From positions 1 through 50,119 of IMG/VR virus record IMGVR_UViG_3300044729_004416: a stretch of 50,119 nt of DNA. One strand, given 5' to 3'. This document shows, in pieces, positions 30,998-39,211 of the stretch; position 1 is the stretch's first letter; the number at the start of each line of letters is the position of its first letter. Both the position numbers and the translations under genes were made by a program. The stretch is from a virus. The notes below the pieces were generated by a model that saw nothing but the letters and a program-made list of their open reading frames with translations, had not been told where the DNA came from and ran no database searches.

Positions 30998-31321
30998 ATG
31001 GCCACGCTCTCATCTGCCGCCTCACCGTTCTGCCGGCCTGAGGAAGATCCATTCCTGCTGCTCGAATCCACGCTGCGCTCGGTGGAGGAGATCCTGCTGC
31101 GTCGTCGTGGGCTGCCGCTGCGCCGCACCTGGATCGAGCAGCCCTATGGAGAAGAAGAGCTCACCCTGCTGGAGGAGGAGGTGATTCCGGCGATCCAGCA
31201 GTGTCTGGCACGGGTCGATGAGCTGGATGAGCGGCTCTTGGCCAAGCAGGAGCTGCTGCAGCGCTGTGAGCTCGAGCTCCAGCGCCAGCCACTGTCTGTG
31301 CAGAAGCTGCAGATGGCCTGA
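30998..31321 (+). CDS. Small hypothetical coiled-coil protein
   Basis: A 107-residue protein with an acidic N-terminus (CRPEEDPFLLLESTLRSVEE) and a long helix likely to be a coiled coil (ARVDELDERLLAKQELLQRC). Not recognised. Start ATG in ccATGGc context; the frame extends further upstream but without family-like sequence. Confidence 0.5.
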   Translation: MATLSSAASPFCRPEEDPFLLLESTLRSVEEILLRRRGLPLRRTWIEQPYGEEELTLLEEEVIPAIQQCLARVDELDERLLAKQELLQRCELELQRQPLSVQKLQMA

Positions 31322-31595
31322 GCGCCATGGGTTGGGGGCTGCAGCTGCGGCCCCCTTGCCTGTGCCTCGATCCCAGGGTTGGTGGAGCAGCTCCACTGCA
31401 CGGGCGCGGTGGGCGTTCAGCACGGAGTTGCATCCATACCCATGGGGCGTTGCTGGCCGGGCAGAGCGAAACCCCTCCGCAGCATGCCCCTCCGGCTTGC
31501 GCTGGCCAGGGCTGACGCGAGGCTCGCTGAGCTCGCCCCTGGCCAGCACTGCGCCTGCGGGGCGTCTGGTCGGTGTTCTCCGCTCCACCCCAGCC

Positions 31596-31814
31596 ATGGC
31601 CACTCCCCAAGGCCCCGTCTGCGAAGTCCGCCTGCTTGTGGTTCACCGCTATCAGCCAGGAGTCCAGAAGCTCGGCACCACCCCCTGTGAGGTCGAGTTC
31701 TTGGGCCGCCGCGGCAAGCCCGTCAAGAAGATGCGGCTGATCCCCGCCGAGAAGGCGTTCGCCTTTGCCCGCAAGCTGCAGGGCACACCCGGCTGCACCG
31801 TCTCGGTCTGCTGA
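31596..31814 (+). CDS. Small hypothetical basic protein
   Basis: A 72-residue protein with alternating strands (CEVRLLVVHRYQPGVQKLG, EVEFLGRRGKPVKKMRLIP) and a helix (AEKAFAFARKLQ). Not recognised, but its composition is that of a folded small protein. Last gene of the plus-strand group; convergent with the minus-strand structural genes, 41 bases away. The 31322-31595 spacer holds nothing I can support. Confidence 0.5.
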   Translation: MATPQGPVCEVRLLVVHRYQPGVQKLGTTPCEVEFLGRRGKPVKKMRLIPAEKAFAFARKLQGTPGCTVSVC

Positions 31815-31855
31815 GCCTGGGGGCTCAGGCCCGGCTGCCGGTTGGTGGCCGGGCC

Positions 31856-32131
31856 TTACAGCCAATGGCGGTAGGCACTCCGCTGCCGGCGGGCCCTGGC
31901 TTTGGAGCGAGCACTGCCGAACTGAGGACTGCTGCCGTCACGGCGACGGCGCACCCAGACGCCACGGCGAATGAGCTGGCTGTCCTGGGGATTGGCCCGA
32001 CGGGCGGCCACGATCGCCCCATAGCCCCGTTTCTGCTGGCGTTGAGCACGGGAGCGGGCCTGGCTGGCGCTGGCGGCCGGCACCACCGTGGCGGTGGATC
32101 GGTTGCGCCAGAACACCAGATACCAGGCCAT
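31856..32131 (-). CDS. Small, very basic protein after the scaffold gene
   Basis: A 91-residue protein with Arg-rich tail (RRRRDGSSPQFG, ARSKARARRQR) and hydrophobic start (MAWYLVFWRN). It follows the scaffold-like gene by 19 bases. The charge suggests nucleic-acid contact, perhaps in the head. Not recognised. Confidence 0.5.
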   Translation of the reverse strand: MAWYLVFWRNRSTATVVPAASASQARSRAQRQQKRGYGAIVAARRANPQDSQLIRRGVWVRRRRDGSSPQFGSARSKARARRQRSAYRHWL

Positions 32132-32150
32132 CGCTCTACCGGCAGGGTGA

Positions 32151-33083
32151 TCAGCGCCGCGGTGCAGCCGCCCTGGGGGTGGTGCCCTTGACGGCCTCCA
32201 GATAGAGCTCGGCCGTACTCAGGGTCTGCAGATTCACCGCCCCCCCGTGCTCATGGCCCGTTTCAGGCACAGCAGCCGTATAGAGGCCGCTCCGCTGCTG
32301 GAACAGGAAGCTGTACACCGGATGGCGGCGCAGCTCCTCCATGTAGTCGCCGTCGCTGAGGGCCACGCCATCGGCGGTGAGGGGCTGGCCCTTGCCGTCC
32401 ACCGGCAGCAGCCGCTCGCGGCCGTCCACCTCCCCTAGCTGGAAGTGGCCGCCGCAGAGCGTCACGAAGGTGTCAAAGAACGTCCCCCGTTCATCACCGC
32501 CCACCCGGCCCTCAGCCTCGGAGAACAGGCGCTCCATCAAGCGCTCCTTGCGCAGGTTCTGCACCTGGGAGCGGGCCTCATCCCGTTCCTTTTCAACGCT
32601 CCGCACCCGGCGCAGGTTGGCCTCATTGAGCTGGCGTTCGCGCTCGCCCACCTGGCGTTCGAACTCCTCGCGCTTGCGCTCGGCGTCCTGCAGGCGGGCG
32701 TACTCGTCCGGGTTGATCTCCGAGAAACGCGACAACTGGGCGCGGGCCTTGCGCAGTTCCTTCTCCAGCTGGTTGCTGCGGCGCCGTTCAGCCCGAAGAG
32801 GGTCAGCACTGCTGGACGCGGCGGCGGGGGGATCGTCGTTGTCACTGCCACCAGCACCAGTGCCCGGCTCAGCGGTGCCGGGGTGGTCAAGCAGATCGTC
32901 GCCGCCACTCGGATCAAGGCCTCCAGTCGCCTCGTCGTCATCCCCGTCGAGGGGATCGGCGGCCATGGAAGGCGGGGTGGAGGAGGGACTGGAGGAAGGG
33001 CCCTGGTTGGGCTGCTGTTGGATCTGGGGCTGTCGCTGCCAAGGCGCAGCGGGATCGGAGAAGGAGCAGAAGGAAGAGGGCAT
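32151..33083 (-). CDS. Scaffold-like phage head assembly protein
   Basis: A protein of about 310 residues with the usual layout of capsid scaffolds. An N-terminal low-complexity acidic region (DPLDGDDDEATGG and similar, to about residue 95) is followed by a long coiled coil (about 98-180, with RRRSNQLEKELRKARAQL and YARLQDAERKREEFERQV), and then a small C-terminal domain (TFFDTFVTLCGGHFQLGEVD). Scaffolds shape the procapsid and leave or are cleaved before packaging. The gene lies between portal-side genes and the capsid gene. I use the ATG at 33083; an ATG at 32966 would remove a Pro/Gln-rich lead. Confidence 0.7.
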   Translation of the reverse strand: MPSSFCSFSDPAAPWQRQPQIQQQPNQGPSSSPSSTPPSMAADPLDGDDDEATGGLDPSGGDDLLDHPGTAEPGTGAGGSDNDDPPAAASSSADPLRAERRRSNQLEKELRKARAQLSRFSEINPDEYARLQDAERKREEFERQVGERERQLNEANLRRVRSVEKERDEARSQVQNLRKERLMERLFSEAEGRVGGDERGTFFDTFVTLCGGHFQLGEVDGRERLLPVDGKGQPLTADGVALSDGDYMEELRRHPVYSFLFQQRSGLYTAAVPETGHEHGGAVNLQTLSTAELYLEAVKGTTPRAAAPRR

Positions 33084-33152
33084 CACCCATCACGGCTGTG
33101 GTGCTGCGGGCGCCCCGTCCGGGCTGCGCTCGCTCTCCCTGTTGCCAGCTCC

Positions 33153-34322
33153 TCAAAAGCCCTGCTCAGGCAGCTCATCCAGCACGGGAGCAGAGCGCCG
33201 GGCCGGCAGGTAGATCCACTCCCCCGTCGGCAGCGGCGTCGAGGGCATGTAGCCAGGCACCAGCAACTGCATCCCCGCCGGGATGGAAGTGGTGGAGCGG
33301 TAGACGGGCAGGAGCAGGGTGGTGCCAGCCGGCAGCGGTTCCTCGCTGGGCCAGCTGCTCAGCTCTGGGTTGAACTGGCGCAGCAGAGAGAGGCTGAGGT
33401 TCTGCTCGGCCGCCACGCTGCTGAGCGTGTCGCCTTCGGAGGTGATGTAGGTCTCGCTCTGCTGCAGCACCGGGTTGAGGCTGCGCAGCTTGCTTTCCGT
33501 GGTGCCATGCCGGCCAGCCAGCACCGCCAGGGAATCCCCCTCGAGGGCGGTGATCGTCTGGGTGCTCTCCAGCTGGGGGTTGATCCGCCGCAGGGTGGCC
33601 ACGGTGGTGCCGTAGCGCTCGGCGATCAGGGTCAAGGTGTCGCCCTCCCGCAGCACCAGCACGATGTGGGGCCTGAGCACGAGCTGGATCGCTTCCCCCA
33701 GCAGCGGCTGCACCAACAGGCCGATGCCGCCTGGGCCGTAGTCCGCCCCGAAGTGCTGCACCAGGCAGCCCGCGAACTGGGCCCGGCCGCCGGATGGCAG
33801 ACCGCCCTGGGGCGTGAGCTGGGCCAGATCGCCCAGCCACATCACCCCCTGGCAGGGGGCTTGCACTGTGCCCAGCAACTCCGGATTCCAGGGCAGCGGT
33901 GCCTCGTCGCGGAACCCGGGGGTGGCCCAGTCGAGCTCGGCGGCCAGCCAGTCAAAGGTGTTGCTGGTGCTCACCGGCAGGATCGCCGCACGGCAGAGGT
34001 AGCCCCGCAGCAGCACATCGCCCGGATCGGTGAGGGCGGTGTCGTTGTAGCCGCTGACGATGCCGCTCTGCTCGAGGAAGCAGTCGATCGCGTGGCGACG
34101 AATAGGCACCGGATTGCGGCTCTCGGGCCGGTCCACCTCAAACAGGCAGAGGCGGGCGTTGGCGTAGGGCTGCAACGCCAGCCAAAGAGGAGCAGCAAAG
34201 GGCTGGGCCAACCGGCTGTCGATCACCGGGCTGGCCGCCGGCAGAGAGACCAGTTGCCCCCACAGCGGAGCAGCGCGCAGGGGGTTGAGGCCCTGGTTCA
34301 ACGGCGAGAGGGGCAGCTCCAT
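33153..34322 (-). CDS. Head-region protein with three LysM domains
   Basis: A 389-residue protein. Residues 1-215 are of unknown fold. Three LysM units follow, each of form EGDTLxxxAxxxxTTxxxLRxxNP (VLREGDTLTLIAERYGTTVA; ALEGDSLAVLAGRHGTTES; SEGDTLSSVAAEQNLSLS). They are followed by three short PxGxxLxLP elements (LPAGTTLLLPVY, IPAGMQLLVPGY, LPTGEWIYLPA). LysM binds N-acetylglucosamine in peptidoglycan. In a virion gene cluster this could anchor the particle to the wall during entry or act as a baseplate/peptidoglycan hub. It starts three bases after the previous gene. Confidence 0.7.
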   Translation of the reverse strand: MELPLSPLNQGLNPLRAAPLWGQLVSLPAASPVIDSRLAQPFAAPLWLALQPYANARLCLFEVDRPESRNPVPIRRHAIDCFLEQSGIVSGYNDTALTDPGDVLLRGYLCRAAILPVSTSNTFDWLAAELDWATPGFRDEAPLPWNPELLGTVQAPCQGVMWLGDLAQLTPQGGLPSGGRAQFAGCLVQHFGADYGPGGIGLLVQPLLGEAIQLVLRPHIVLVLREGDTLTLIAERYGTTVATLRRINPQLESTQTITALEGDSLAVLAGRHGTTESKLRSLNPVLQQSETYITSEGDTLSSVAAEQNLSLSLLRQFNPELSSWPSEEPLPAGTTLLLPVYRSTTSIPAGMQLLVPGYMPSTPLPTGEWIYLPARRSAPVLDELPEQGF

Positions 34323-34325
34323 TGC

Positions 34326-34823
34326 TCAGCCCCGCACCAGGGATCCCCGGAAGGGGTCCGGGTTGTACTGGCGCCAGTTCTGCAGCCGCGGCAACAGCAG
34401 GGCCAGCTGGCCGATGTGCTGGCTGCGCTGCCTCCCAAGCACCACCGCTGGCGACGGGGCATTGGGGTCCCACTGGCTTTCGGTTTCCTCCAGCAGCAGC
34501 TCAGTGGCGTATTCCACGACCGCCAACTTGCTCAGCGGCAGCGGGTTGGGCACCACGCCGCCGGCCACGCCCTTGCGTCTGCTGCGGATCGGGGTGTTCA
34601 GATCGGCTGGCGTGAGGGCCGCCAGTTGCTGGTCCAGTTCGGCGATGGCGTCGAGGTGGAGTTGGGCTGTGCACACCCCGGTGGGGTAGTGGGTCAGCAG
34701 CTGGGCCATTTCCCGATTCAGCGCCGCCAGGGCAGCACTGGTGACGGGGATGGACAGGGAGTTGCGCAGGGCCTCGGCATCACCGGGGCGCCAGGCGCAG
34801 GTGGGAGGGGAGGACTGGGTCAT
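34326..34823 (-). CDS. Head-tail/virion accessory protein, unknown
   Basis: A 165-residue, mostly helical protein encoded 16 bases after the portal gene: SLSIPVTSAALAALNREMAQ, VCTAQLHLDAIAELDQQLA, LAVVEYATELLLEETESQWD. The C-terminal NWRQYNPDPF is a short conserved-looking end. This slot after a portal often holds a head-completion protein. I chose the ATG at 34823, since the frame further upstream overlaps the portal gene. Confidence 0.55.
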   Translation of the reverse strand: MTQSSPPTCAWRPGDAEALRNSLSIPVTSAALAALNREMAQLLTHYPTGVCTAQLHLDAIAELDQQLAALTPADLNTPIRSRRKGVAGGVVPNPLPLSKLAVVEYATELLLEETESQWDPNAPSPAVVLGRQRSQHIGQLALLLPRLQNWRQYNPDPFRGSLVRG

Positions 34824-34839
34824 GCCCTCCGTTGCCAGC

Positions 34840-36411
34840 TCAGCCGCCAATGGGCCCGTTGGGCTTGCCCAGCCCCAGCTGCTGGCGCAGCTCGGCCCCA
34901 TCGATCACCCCCCGCTCATGCAGCACCAGCCACTCCTGCACCGATGGCTGGGGTTTGCGTGGCGGTTGCGGCGGCACCAGCGGGCAGATCTCCACACTGC
35001 AGGCCGGTTGATCCGCCAGCTTTTCGCCAGTGAGACGGGTCCACTGCTGCAGCAGGGTGCTGAGCATCGAACGCTTCTGACCAGCCAGCGACTGCAGCAC
35101 CGCAAAGCTCTGGCCGGCGGTGAGCGAAATCTCCAACTCGGTGCGGGCCGGGCCATGGCCGCCCGAGGGGATCAGGGCGTCGCGGCGCATGGCTTCTTCC
35201 AGCTGCTGCAGGTAGGCCCGGTGCTCCGCCAGCGAACGCGCTTCGATCTCGACCCACTGGAACTTGGCCCCCTCGGGCAGGTCCATGAAGGAGGAGGTGG
35301 AGAGCACCAGGCGTTGCGGGCGCTGGCCTTCTGCGCCGCCGGTGGCTGCACCCGTCCCAAGGGCGCCGTCGCTGCGGCGGAAGCCGTAAGCATCCACCAG
35401 GCCCGTGCGCACACCCACTGGCAGGGCAGTGCGGGAGAGGAGATCCTCGTATTCGCTCCGACAGCGGTAGTGGTTGAGGTACTGGTGGGCCAGGCCCAGG
35501 TGGGGCAGATCGCCTTCGCCAAAGGCGGTGCCATCCACCGAGTACCAGAGGGCCGGCAGATCAAAGCGCTGCGGCATCCGTACCGGCTCGCCCATCGGCA
35601 CCAGGTCGTAGCCATCGGCGGCTGCCGGGTTGGGGATGGCCTGCCAGCTGCGCAGCACCAGGCCGTCATCGGTGACCGAGAGGCTCCGGTAGATCCACGC
35701 TTGTGGATCGGGCACCAGGCCGCCGTGGGCATCGATCACCACCGTGGGCACGGCGGCATTACCACTGGCAAAACGGGGCGGCAGGGCCTGGCGACGGGGC
35801 TCCCGCCAGACGATCTCCACCGGCCCCGACGCCGGAGCGCCGGTGGCGCCATCGGTGGGTAGGCGCCAGTTGAGCAGGTCGCCCCTGGGCACCAGCTGCA
35901 ACCGCGGCAGCGAGAGCCGGTCCCCCTTGGCGAGTGCCTCCAGTCGGTCACCTTCGGAGGGCCACCGGTGCTGGGGCGGCAGCTGCAGGATCAGGCAGCC
36001 GCCATCCCGCAGGGTGAGCAGGTCGGCCAGGATCAGGAACACCCCCAGGTCGGTGCCCTGGCCGTCCACATCGGTGGACACGCGGCTCAGGGAGTCGGGC
36101 AGCTCCTGCCAGGCCAGCCGCGACAGCATCCCCGCGTAGGTACGCAGAGCATCGCGGTAGAAGCCTGTTGGCCTCGCCGCCTCCAGCCGCTTGAGGTAGC
36201 AGGTCTCGGGCTCCTCGATGCCGCGAGGGAGATAGGCCGGCCGGCGGCTGGTGCCGTCAGGCAGCTCCAGCAGGGTCCAGCAGTCGTAGACCAGCTGCAG
36301 TCGGTCCCTCAGGCCGGAGAGGGTGGGGTGTTCCAGCCAAGGGGGGTGGGCAGGGGCCTGGGGCGGTGCCTCGGCGGATGTCCGGGCGTGGCTGCAACGA
36401 CGAGTGGACAC
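34840..36411 (-). CDS. Portal protein, DUF4055-like
   Basis: A 523-residue protein. The opening region LVYDCWTLLELPDGTSRRPA, YLPRGIEEPETCYLKRLEAA and FYRDALRTYAGMLSRLAW is the pattern of DUF4055 phage portal proteins. The core continues with LILADLLTLRDGGCLI and VPRGDLLNWRL, and the stem region near residue 320 (LAHQYLNHYRCRSEYEDLL) also fits. The portal forms the ring at one capsid vertex through which the terminase pumps DNA. The start is GTG at 36411 with no obvious ribosome site. It is separated from the terminase genes by about 2 kb of AT-rich accessory DNA. Confidence 0.85.
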   Translation of the reverse strand: MSTRRCSHARTSAEAPPQAPAHPPWLEHPTLSGLRDRLQLVYDCWTLLELPDGTSRRPAYLPRGIEEPETCYLKRLEAARPTGFYRDALRTYAGMLSRLAWQELPDSLSRVSTDVDGQGTDLGVFLILADLLTLRDGGCLILQLPPQHRWPSEGDRLEALAKGDRLSLPRLQLVPRGDLLNWRLPTDGATGAPASGPVEIVWREPRRQALPPRFASGNAAVPTVVIDAHGGLVPDPQAWIYRSLSVTDDGLVLRSWQAIPNPAAADGYDLVPMGEPVRMPQRFDLPALWYSVDGTAFGEGDLPHLGLAHQYLNHYRCRSEYEDLLSRTALPVGVRTGLVDAYGFRRSDGALGTGAATGGAEGQRPQRLVLSTSSFMDLPEGAKFQWVEIEARSLAEHRAYLQQLEEAMRRDALIPSGGHGPARTELEISLTAGQSFAVLQSLAGQKRSMLSTLLQQWTRLTGEKLADQPACSVEICPLVPPQPPRKPQPSVQEWLVLHERGVIDGAELRQQLGLGKPNGPIGG

Positions 36412-36678
36412 GGTACGTTGAGGCTGTGCCGTCTATTGCCAGCCGCAGGGGCACGCTGGGGTTCAGAGGGCGCGGCAGCCTGGAGCATGTTTGGCAGGAA
36501 CATATCCGGATCCGGTGAAGACCCTTCCAATAGAAACGCCGTGAACCAGATCCCTTGATAGCCACTAGTCCTACGCTGAAATACAGAGGTGAGCCTGGTT
36601 CTTGTGACACAAGATCAAGCCAATCAGGATTCACTGCGGGTAACAAGAATAAGAGTTAGACGCCGGAGGAAAGCCTAG

Positions 36679-37236
36679 GTGGATGAGACACGCTTTGAAA
36701 GTCTGTTGAAAGAACGGCAAGTTGCCGTCATCCATTTCTCGCACCATGCAGTCATGGGGCACAAGGTCACTTTTCCCAATGATCTGCTTCACGCAATCTC
36801 CTCCTTCAAGCATGAAACACGATCTTGTTGTGCGCTCTACCCAAGGCACGAGATGGATTTGCCTGGCTCGATCGGTGTGATTTTCAGCCCCAAATATTCG
36901 CAACTCCTGTCCGTTTCTTCCTGCGACTCCGGTTCATCTCATTATGCGGGCAGGGAAGGTTCTATGGGAGCAGCTCCGGAAGAGGATGCAATATTGGATA
37001 GCCTCAACGTGCCGATGGGGACGTACAACGAGTGGAGAATTCGAGGGGCCGTTCCGGTTGGGATTTTCATTGCTAACCCAATGTGGATCTTGGTTAAGCA
37101 GGAGTCAACTCTCACAGTTGGCGAAGAACGGATCACTGATATTGGTTGCGCACCTATCTCACTCCAAGCGGCTCAGATGGCCTTCCCCTCATGGCCGATC
37201 TATACTATGGGAGCCGAAGGAATTGAACAGCTTTAA
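36679..37236 (+). CDS. AT-rich accessory (moron) protein, unknown
   Basis: A 185-residue protein from a GTG start with GGAGGA eight bases upstream, the clearest ribosome site in the structural region. Not recognised: RQVAVIHFSHHAVMGHKVTF, DLPGSIGVIFSPKYSQLL, WRIRGAVPVGIFIANPMW. It runs against the surrounding late genes and has lower GC, so it was probably acquired separately. The preceding 36412-36678 has no gene I can support. The following stretch to 37510 also has none, ending in a terminator-like palindrome. Confidence 0.6.
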   Translation: MDETRFESLLKERQVAVIHFSHHAVMGHKVTFPNDLLHAISSFKHETRSCCALYPRHEMDLPGSIGVIFSPKYSQLLSVSSCDSGSSHYAGREGSMGAAPEEDAILDSLNVPMGTYNEWRIRGAVPVGIFIANPMWILVKQESTLTVGEERITDIGCAPISLQAAQMAFPSWPIYTMGAEGIEQL

Positions 37237-37510
37237 GTGGCCGCTAGAGACTGACATCGCCTTGCTCCTAAGCCGCCAACCTAGGACCCTACCTTTTCTC
37301 GATCTATCTGCGGTCAGGTGATGGGGGCGAGCTTCGAAGGACTAACATAATTGTCCATCATGACCACAAACAAATTAATCAGCTATTGCAAGACTGGTGC
37401 CGCATAGGCGATTTGATTGAGAATCCTTGACAAGGCTTGCGCCATGAGCCCCAAAAGACTATATTGATGTTGGATCTGAGAGCGGGCTAGACCTGCTAGT
37501 AGGATCCCCC

Positions 37511-37530
37511 GGGCCCGCTTAAGCGGGCCC
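37511..37530. terminator. Perfect 20-bp palindrome, bidirectional terminator between convergent genes
   Basis: GGGCCCGCTTAAGCGGGCCC followed by TTT on the plus strand, placed between two convergent accessory genes and six bases past the stop of the minus-strand DUF3800 gene. On the minus strand the same hairpin is followed by G residues, so termination is likely stronger for the plus-strand transcript. Confidence 0.7.
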
Positions 37531-37536
37531 TTTCAA

Positions 37537-38307
37537 CTATAAGCGAACAATTCCGAGTGGATCAGTTGAACTGGCCACTTTGCACAGGACTGAATCAAGA
37601 CGGTCGATGTAGTTTTTCGCCCCTTTTTTCTTGACGTACGCATTTGGGGCGAGTTTTTGGTAAAGAAAATAGGCATTTACGTCGCTTAGCTGGATGAGAT
37701 ATGAGTGCAGCGAGTTGCGATGTACTGCATCTTCGACCAATGTAGTAAGTGGAAGATTGCGATATCCCAGCCCACCCCTATTGGATATTGGATTGTAAGC
37801 ACTCATTTTTCGCGTAAGCAGACGTAATTTTCTCTCGTCGGTCTCGTCTACAAAAAGCAAACCCCTGTCTTGTGGGTTCTGAGGACCTGGGAAATTTCGA
37901 TGTGACAATGTATTGTGAAATCTCTGGATTAGCGCGCGCCATGCATGTTCAAAGACATCATAGTCATTCCGCTTGCCAGCCTTGTCAACAACAACGTTGA
38001 TTATGCTTAGGTCACTAAATGAATTTTGGAAGTCTATGACATCTCTTAGAATGCGTAGTCGCATTGACTTTGGTATTCTAGCTAGATCACCAGGCTTGTT
38101 AAGGAAGTGACTCGCGTGAATCTCTTCCCTAAGTTTCAATCCATATGTTTTTCGCAGGTGACGTCTGAACTGAAGAATATCTTCAATAAAGTCATGCCAG
38201 CGAAGCTCATGCAAAACCAGGCCGCTTAAGGCAAAAAAGCTACTGGATCCCCGCTCGCGGCCAATGTCTCCACTTTCATCGACATAGAGAAGAAACACAG
38301 ACAGCAA
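37537..38307 (-). CDS. DUF3800 family protein
   Basis: A 256-residue protein with the family signature LLYVDESGDIG near the N-terminus, then EIHASHFLNKP, IINVVVDKAGKRNDYDVFEH and LLFVDETDERKLR, giving conserved acidic residues that suggest a metal-dependent RNase H-like fold. Function is unproven; members are frequent in phages and defence islands. The start is read as TTG; a GTG three codons on is an alternative. The gene is clearly AT-richer than the packaging genes beside it and lies between terminase/sigma and portal, so it is likely accessory cargo. Confidence 0.85.
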   Translation of the reverse strand: MLSVFLLYVDESGDIGRERGSSSFFALSGLVLHELRWHDFIEDILQFRRHLRKTYGLKLREEIHASHFLNKPGDLARIPKSMRLRILRDVIDFQNSFSDLSIINVVVDKAGKRNDYDVFEHAWRALIQRFHNTLSHRNFPGPQNPQDRGLLFVDETDERKLRLLTRKMSAYNPISNRGGLGYRNLPLTTLVEDAVHRNSLHSYLIQLSDVNAYFLYQKLAPNAYVKKKGAKNYIDRLDSVLCKVASSTDPLGIVRL

Positions 38308-38525
38308 TCAAGCTGGAAGGATTCTACGGCTTGCCTCCATTGCCAGCGAGGCCTATCCTAAAAATGTGTTACATTAATCTTGGTAGCGCTAAGGGAAATG
38401 CGCCGCGATGGCAATCAATATCAAAGGCGATTGGATCTTTCCGCAATTCTTTTCTACGCCTTGTCGAATGCGCTGACCCAGTCGGTTGCATCTTGAGGGC
38501 TGAAAATAGGGCTGTTGCGAGCGAT

Positions 38526-39203
38526 TCACTCGACTTGGAATGCCACGACCCTCACGGAGCAGGCATCCACAATCTCCTGCCACTGCTTTCTAGGTACCCC
38601 CATTCTCTCAATCACGTCTGTCAGGCTCACGCCCGAGTTCAGCAACCGCTGCCCCCGCGCATGAATCTCCCGCCATGTCGGCGGCACTTTGAGCAGGAAG
38701 CCGTTGTCTCGGAGAAAGTGGGTGATCTCTCCATTGGCGTAGGTGCGCCCGTAGGGGCGGAATGGGCCCCGTGAGGGGTCGTAACGGCGCGCCGCTTTGA
38801 TCAGTCCGATCATCGCCAGCTGCAGCAGATCCTCTTTGGGATGGATTGTCCGCCGAGCGAAGTTGCCGGCGATCTTCTCGGCCAGGTCCCTGTGCTGTAG
38901 CGCCAGGGCATCGGCCGCGGCATAGGGCCGCACCGGGCGCTGCCGCCGTGGCCTGCAACGCACGGGTTGCTGACCCTGGATTCGGGGCAGGTGGTTTGCC
39001 GGCACCAGCAGGTTGATCTCCAGCTGCTGCGCCCGGGCATGGCATGCCGGCCGGCGGTAGCGCCGTTGCCGCAGCATTCGCGCCGCGCCTGCGGTATTCC
39101 CCACCAGCACCACCGTGAGCGGCAGCACCAGCTGCACCACCACTTCAGATGCTGGGCTCTCGAGCAGCGATGGCGCTGAATGTTCCCGCAGCGCGGACAC
39201 CAT
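38526..39203 (-). CDS. Sigma-70-like factor with regions 2 and 3, no region 4
   Basis: A 225-residue protein. Residues about 100-165 match sigma region 2: DLAEKIAGNFARRTIHPKED, LLQLAMIGLIKAARRYDPSR and YANGEITHFLRDNGFLLKVP. Region 3 follows (PTWREIHARGQRLL, VIERMGVPRKQWQEI). The protein ends shortly after, with no region 4 for -35 recognition. The N-terminal 95 residues are unlike sigma factors: one hydrophobic stretch (VVVQLVLPLTVVLVGNTAG) and an Arg-rich stretch. The ATG is eight bases after the terminase stop, so it is co-translated with the packaging genes. It may direct late transcription or have another regulatory role. Confidence 0.8.
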   Translation of the reverse strand: MVSALREHSAPSLLESPASEVVVQLVLPLTVVLVGNTAGAARMLRQRRYRRPACHARAQQLEINLLVPANHLPRIQGQQPVRCRPRRQRPVRPYAAADALALQHRDLAEKIAGNFARRTIHPKEDLLQLAMIGLIKAARRYDPSRGPFRPYGRTYANGEITHFLRDNGFLLKVPPTWREIHARGQRLLNSGVSLTDVIERMGVPRKQWQEIVDACSVRVVAFQVE

Positions 39204-39211
39204 CGGCCCGC

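Noticed and set aside
32445-35033. 862-codon plus-strand frame opposite portal, LysM and scaffold genes
   Set aside because: Translation is low-complexity Gly/His/Arg/Gln without domain signals, while the minus strand encodes recognisable phage proteins. It is an antisense frame open because of high GC.
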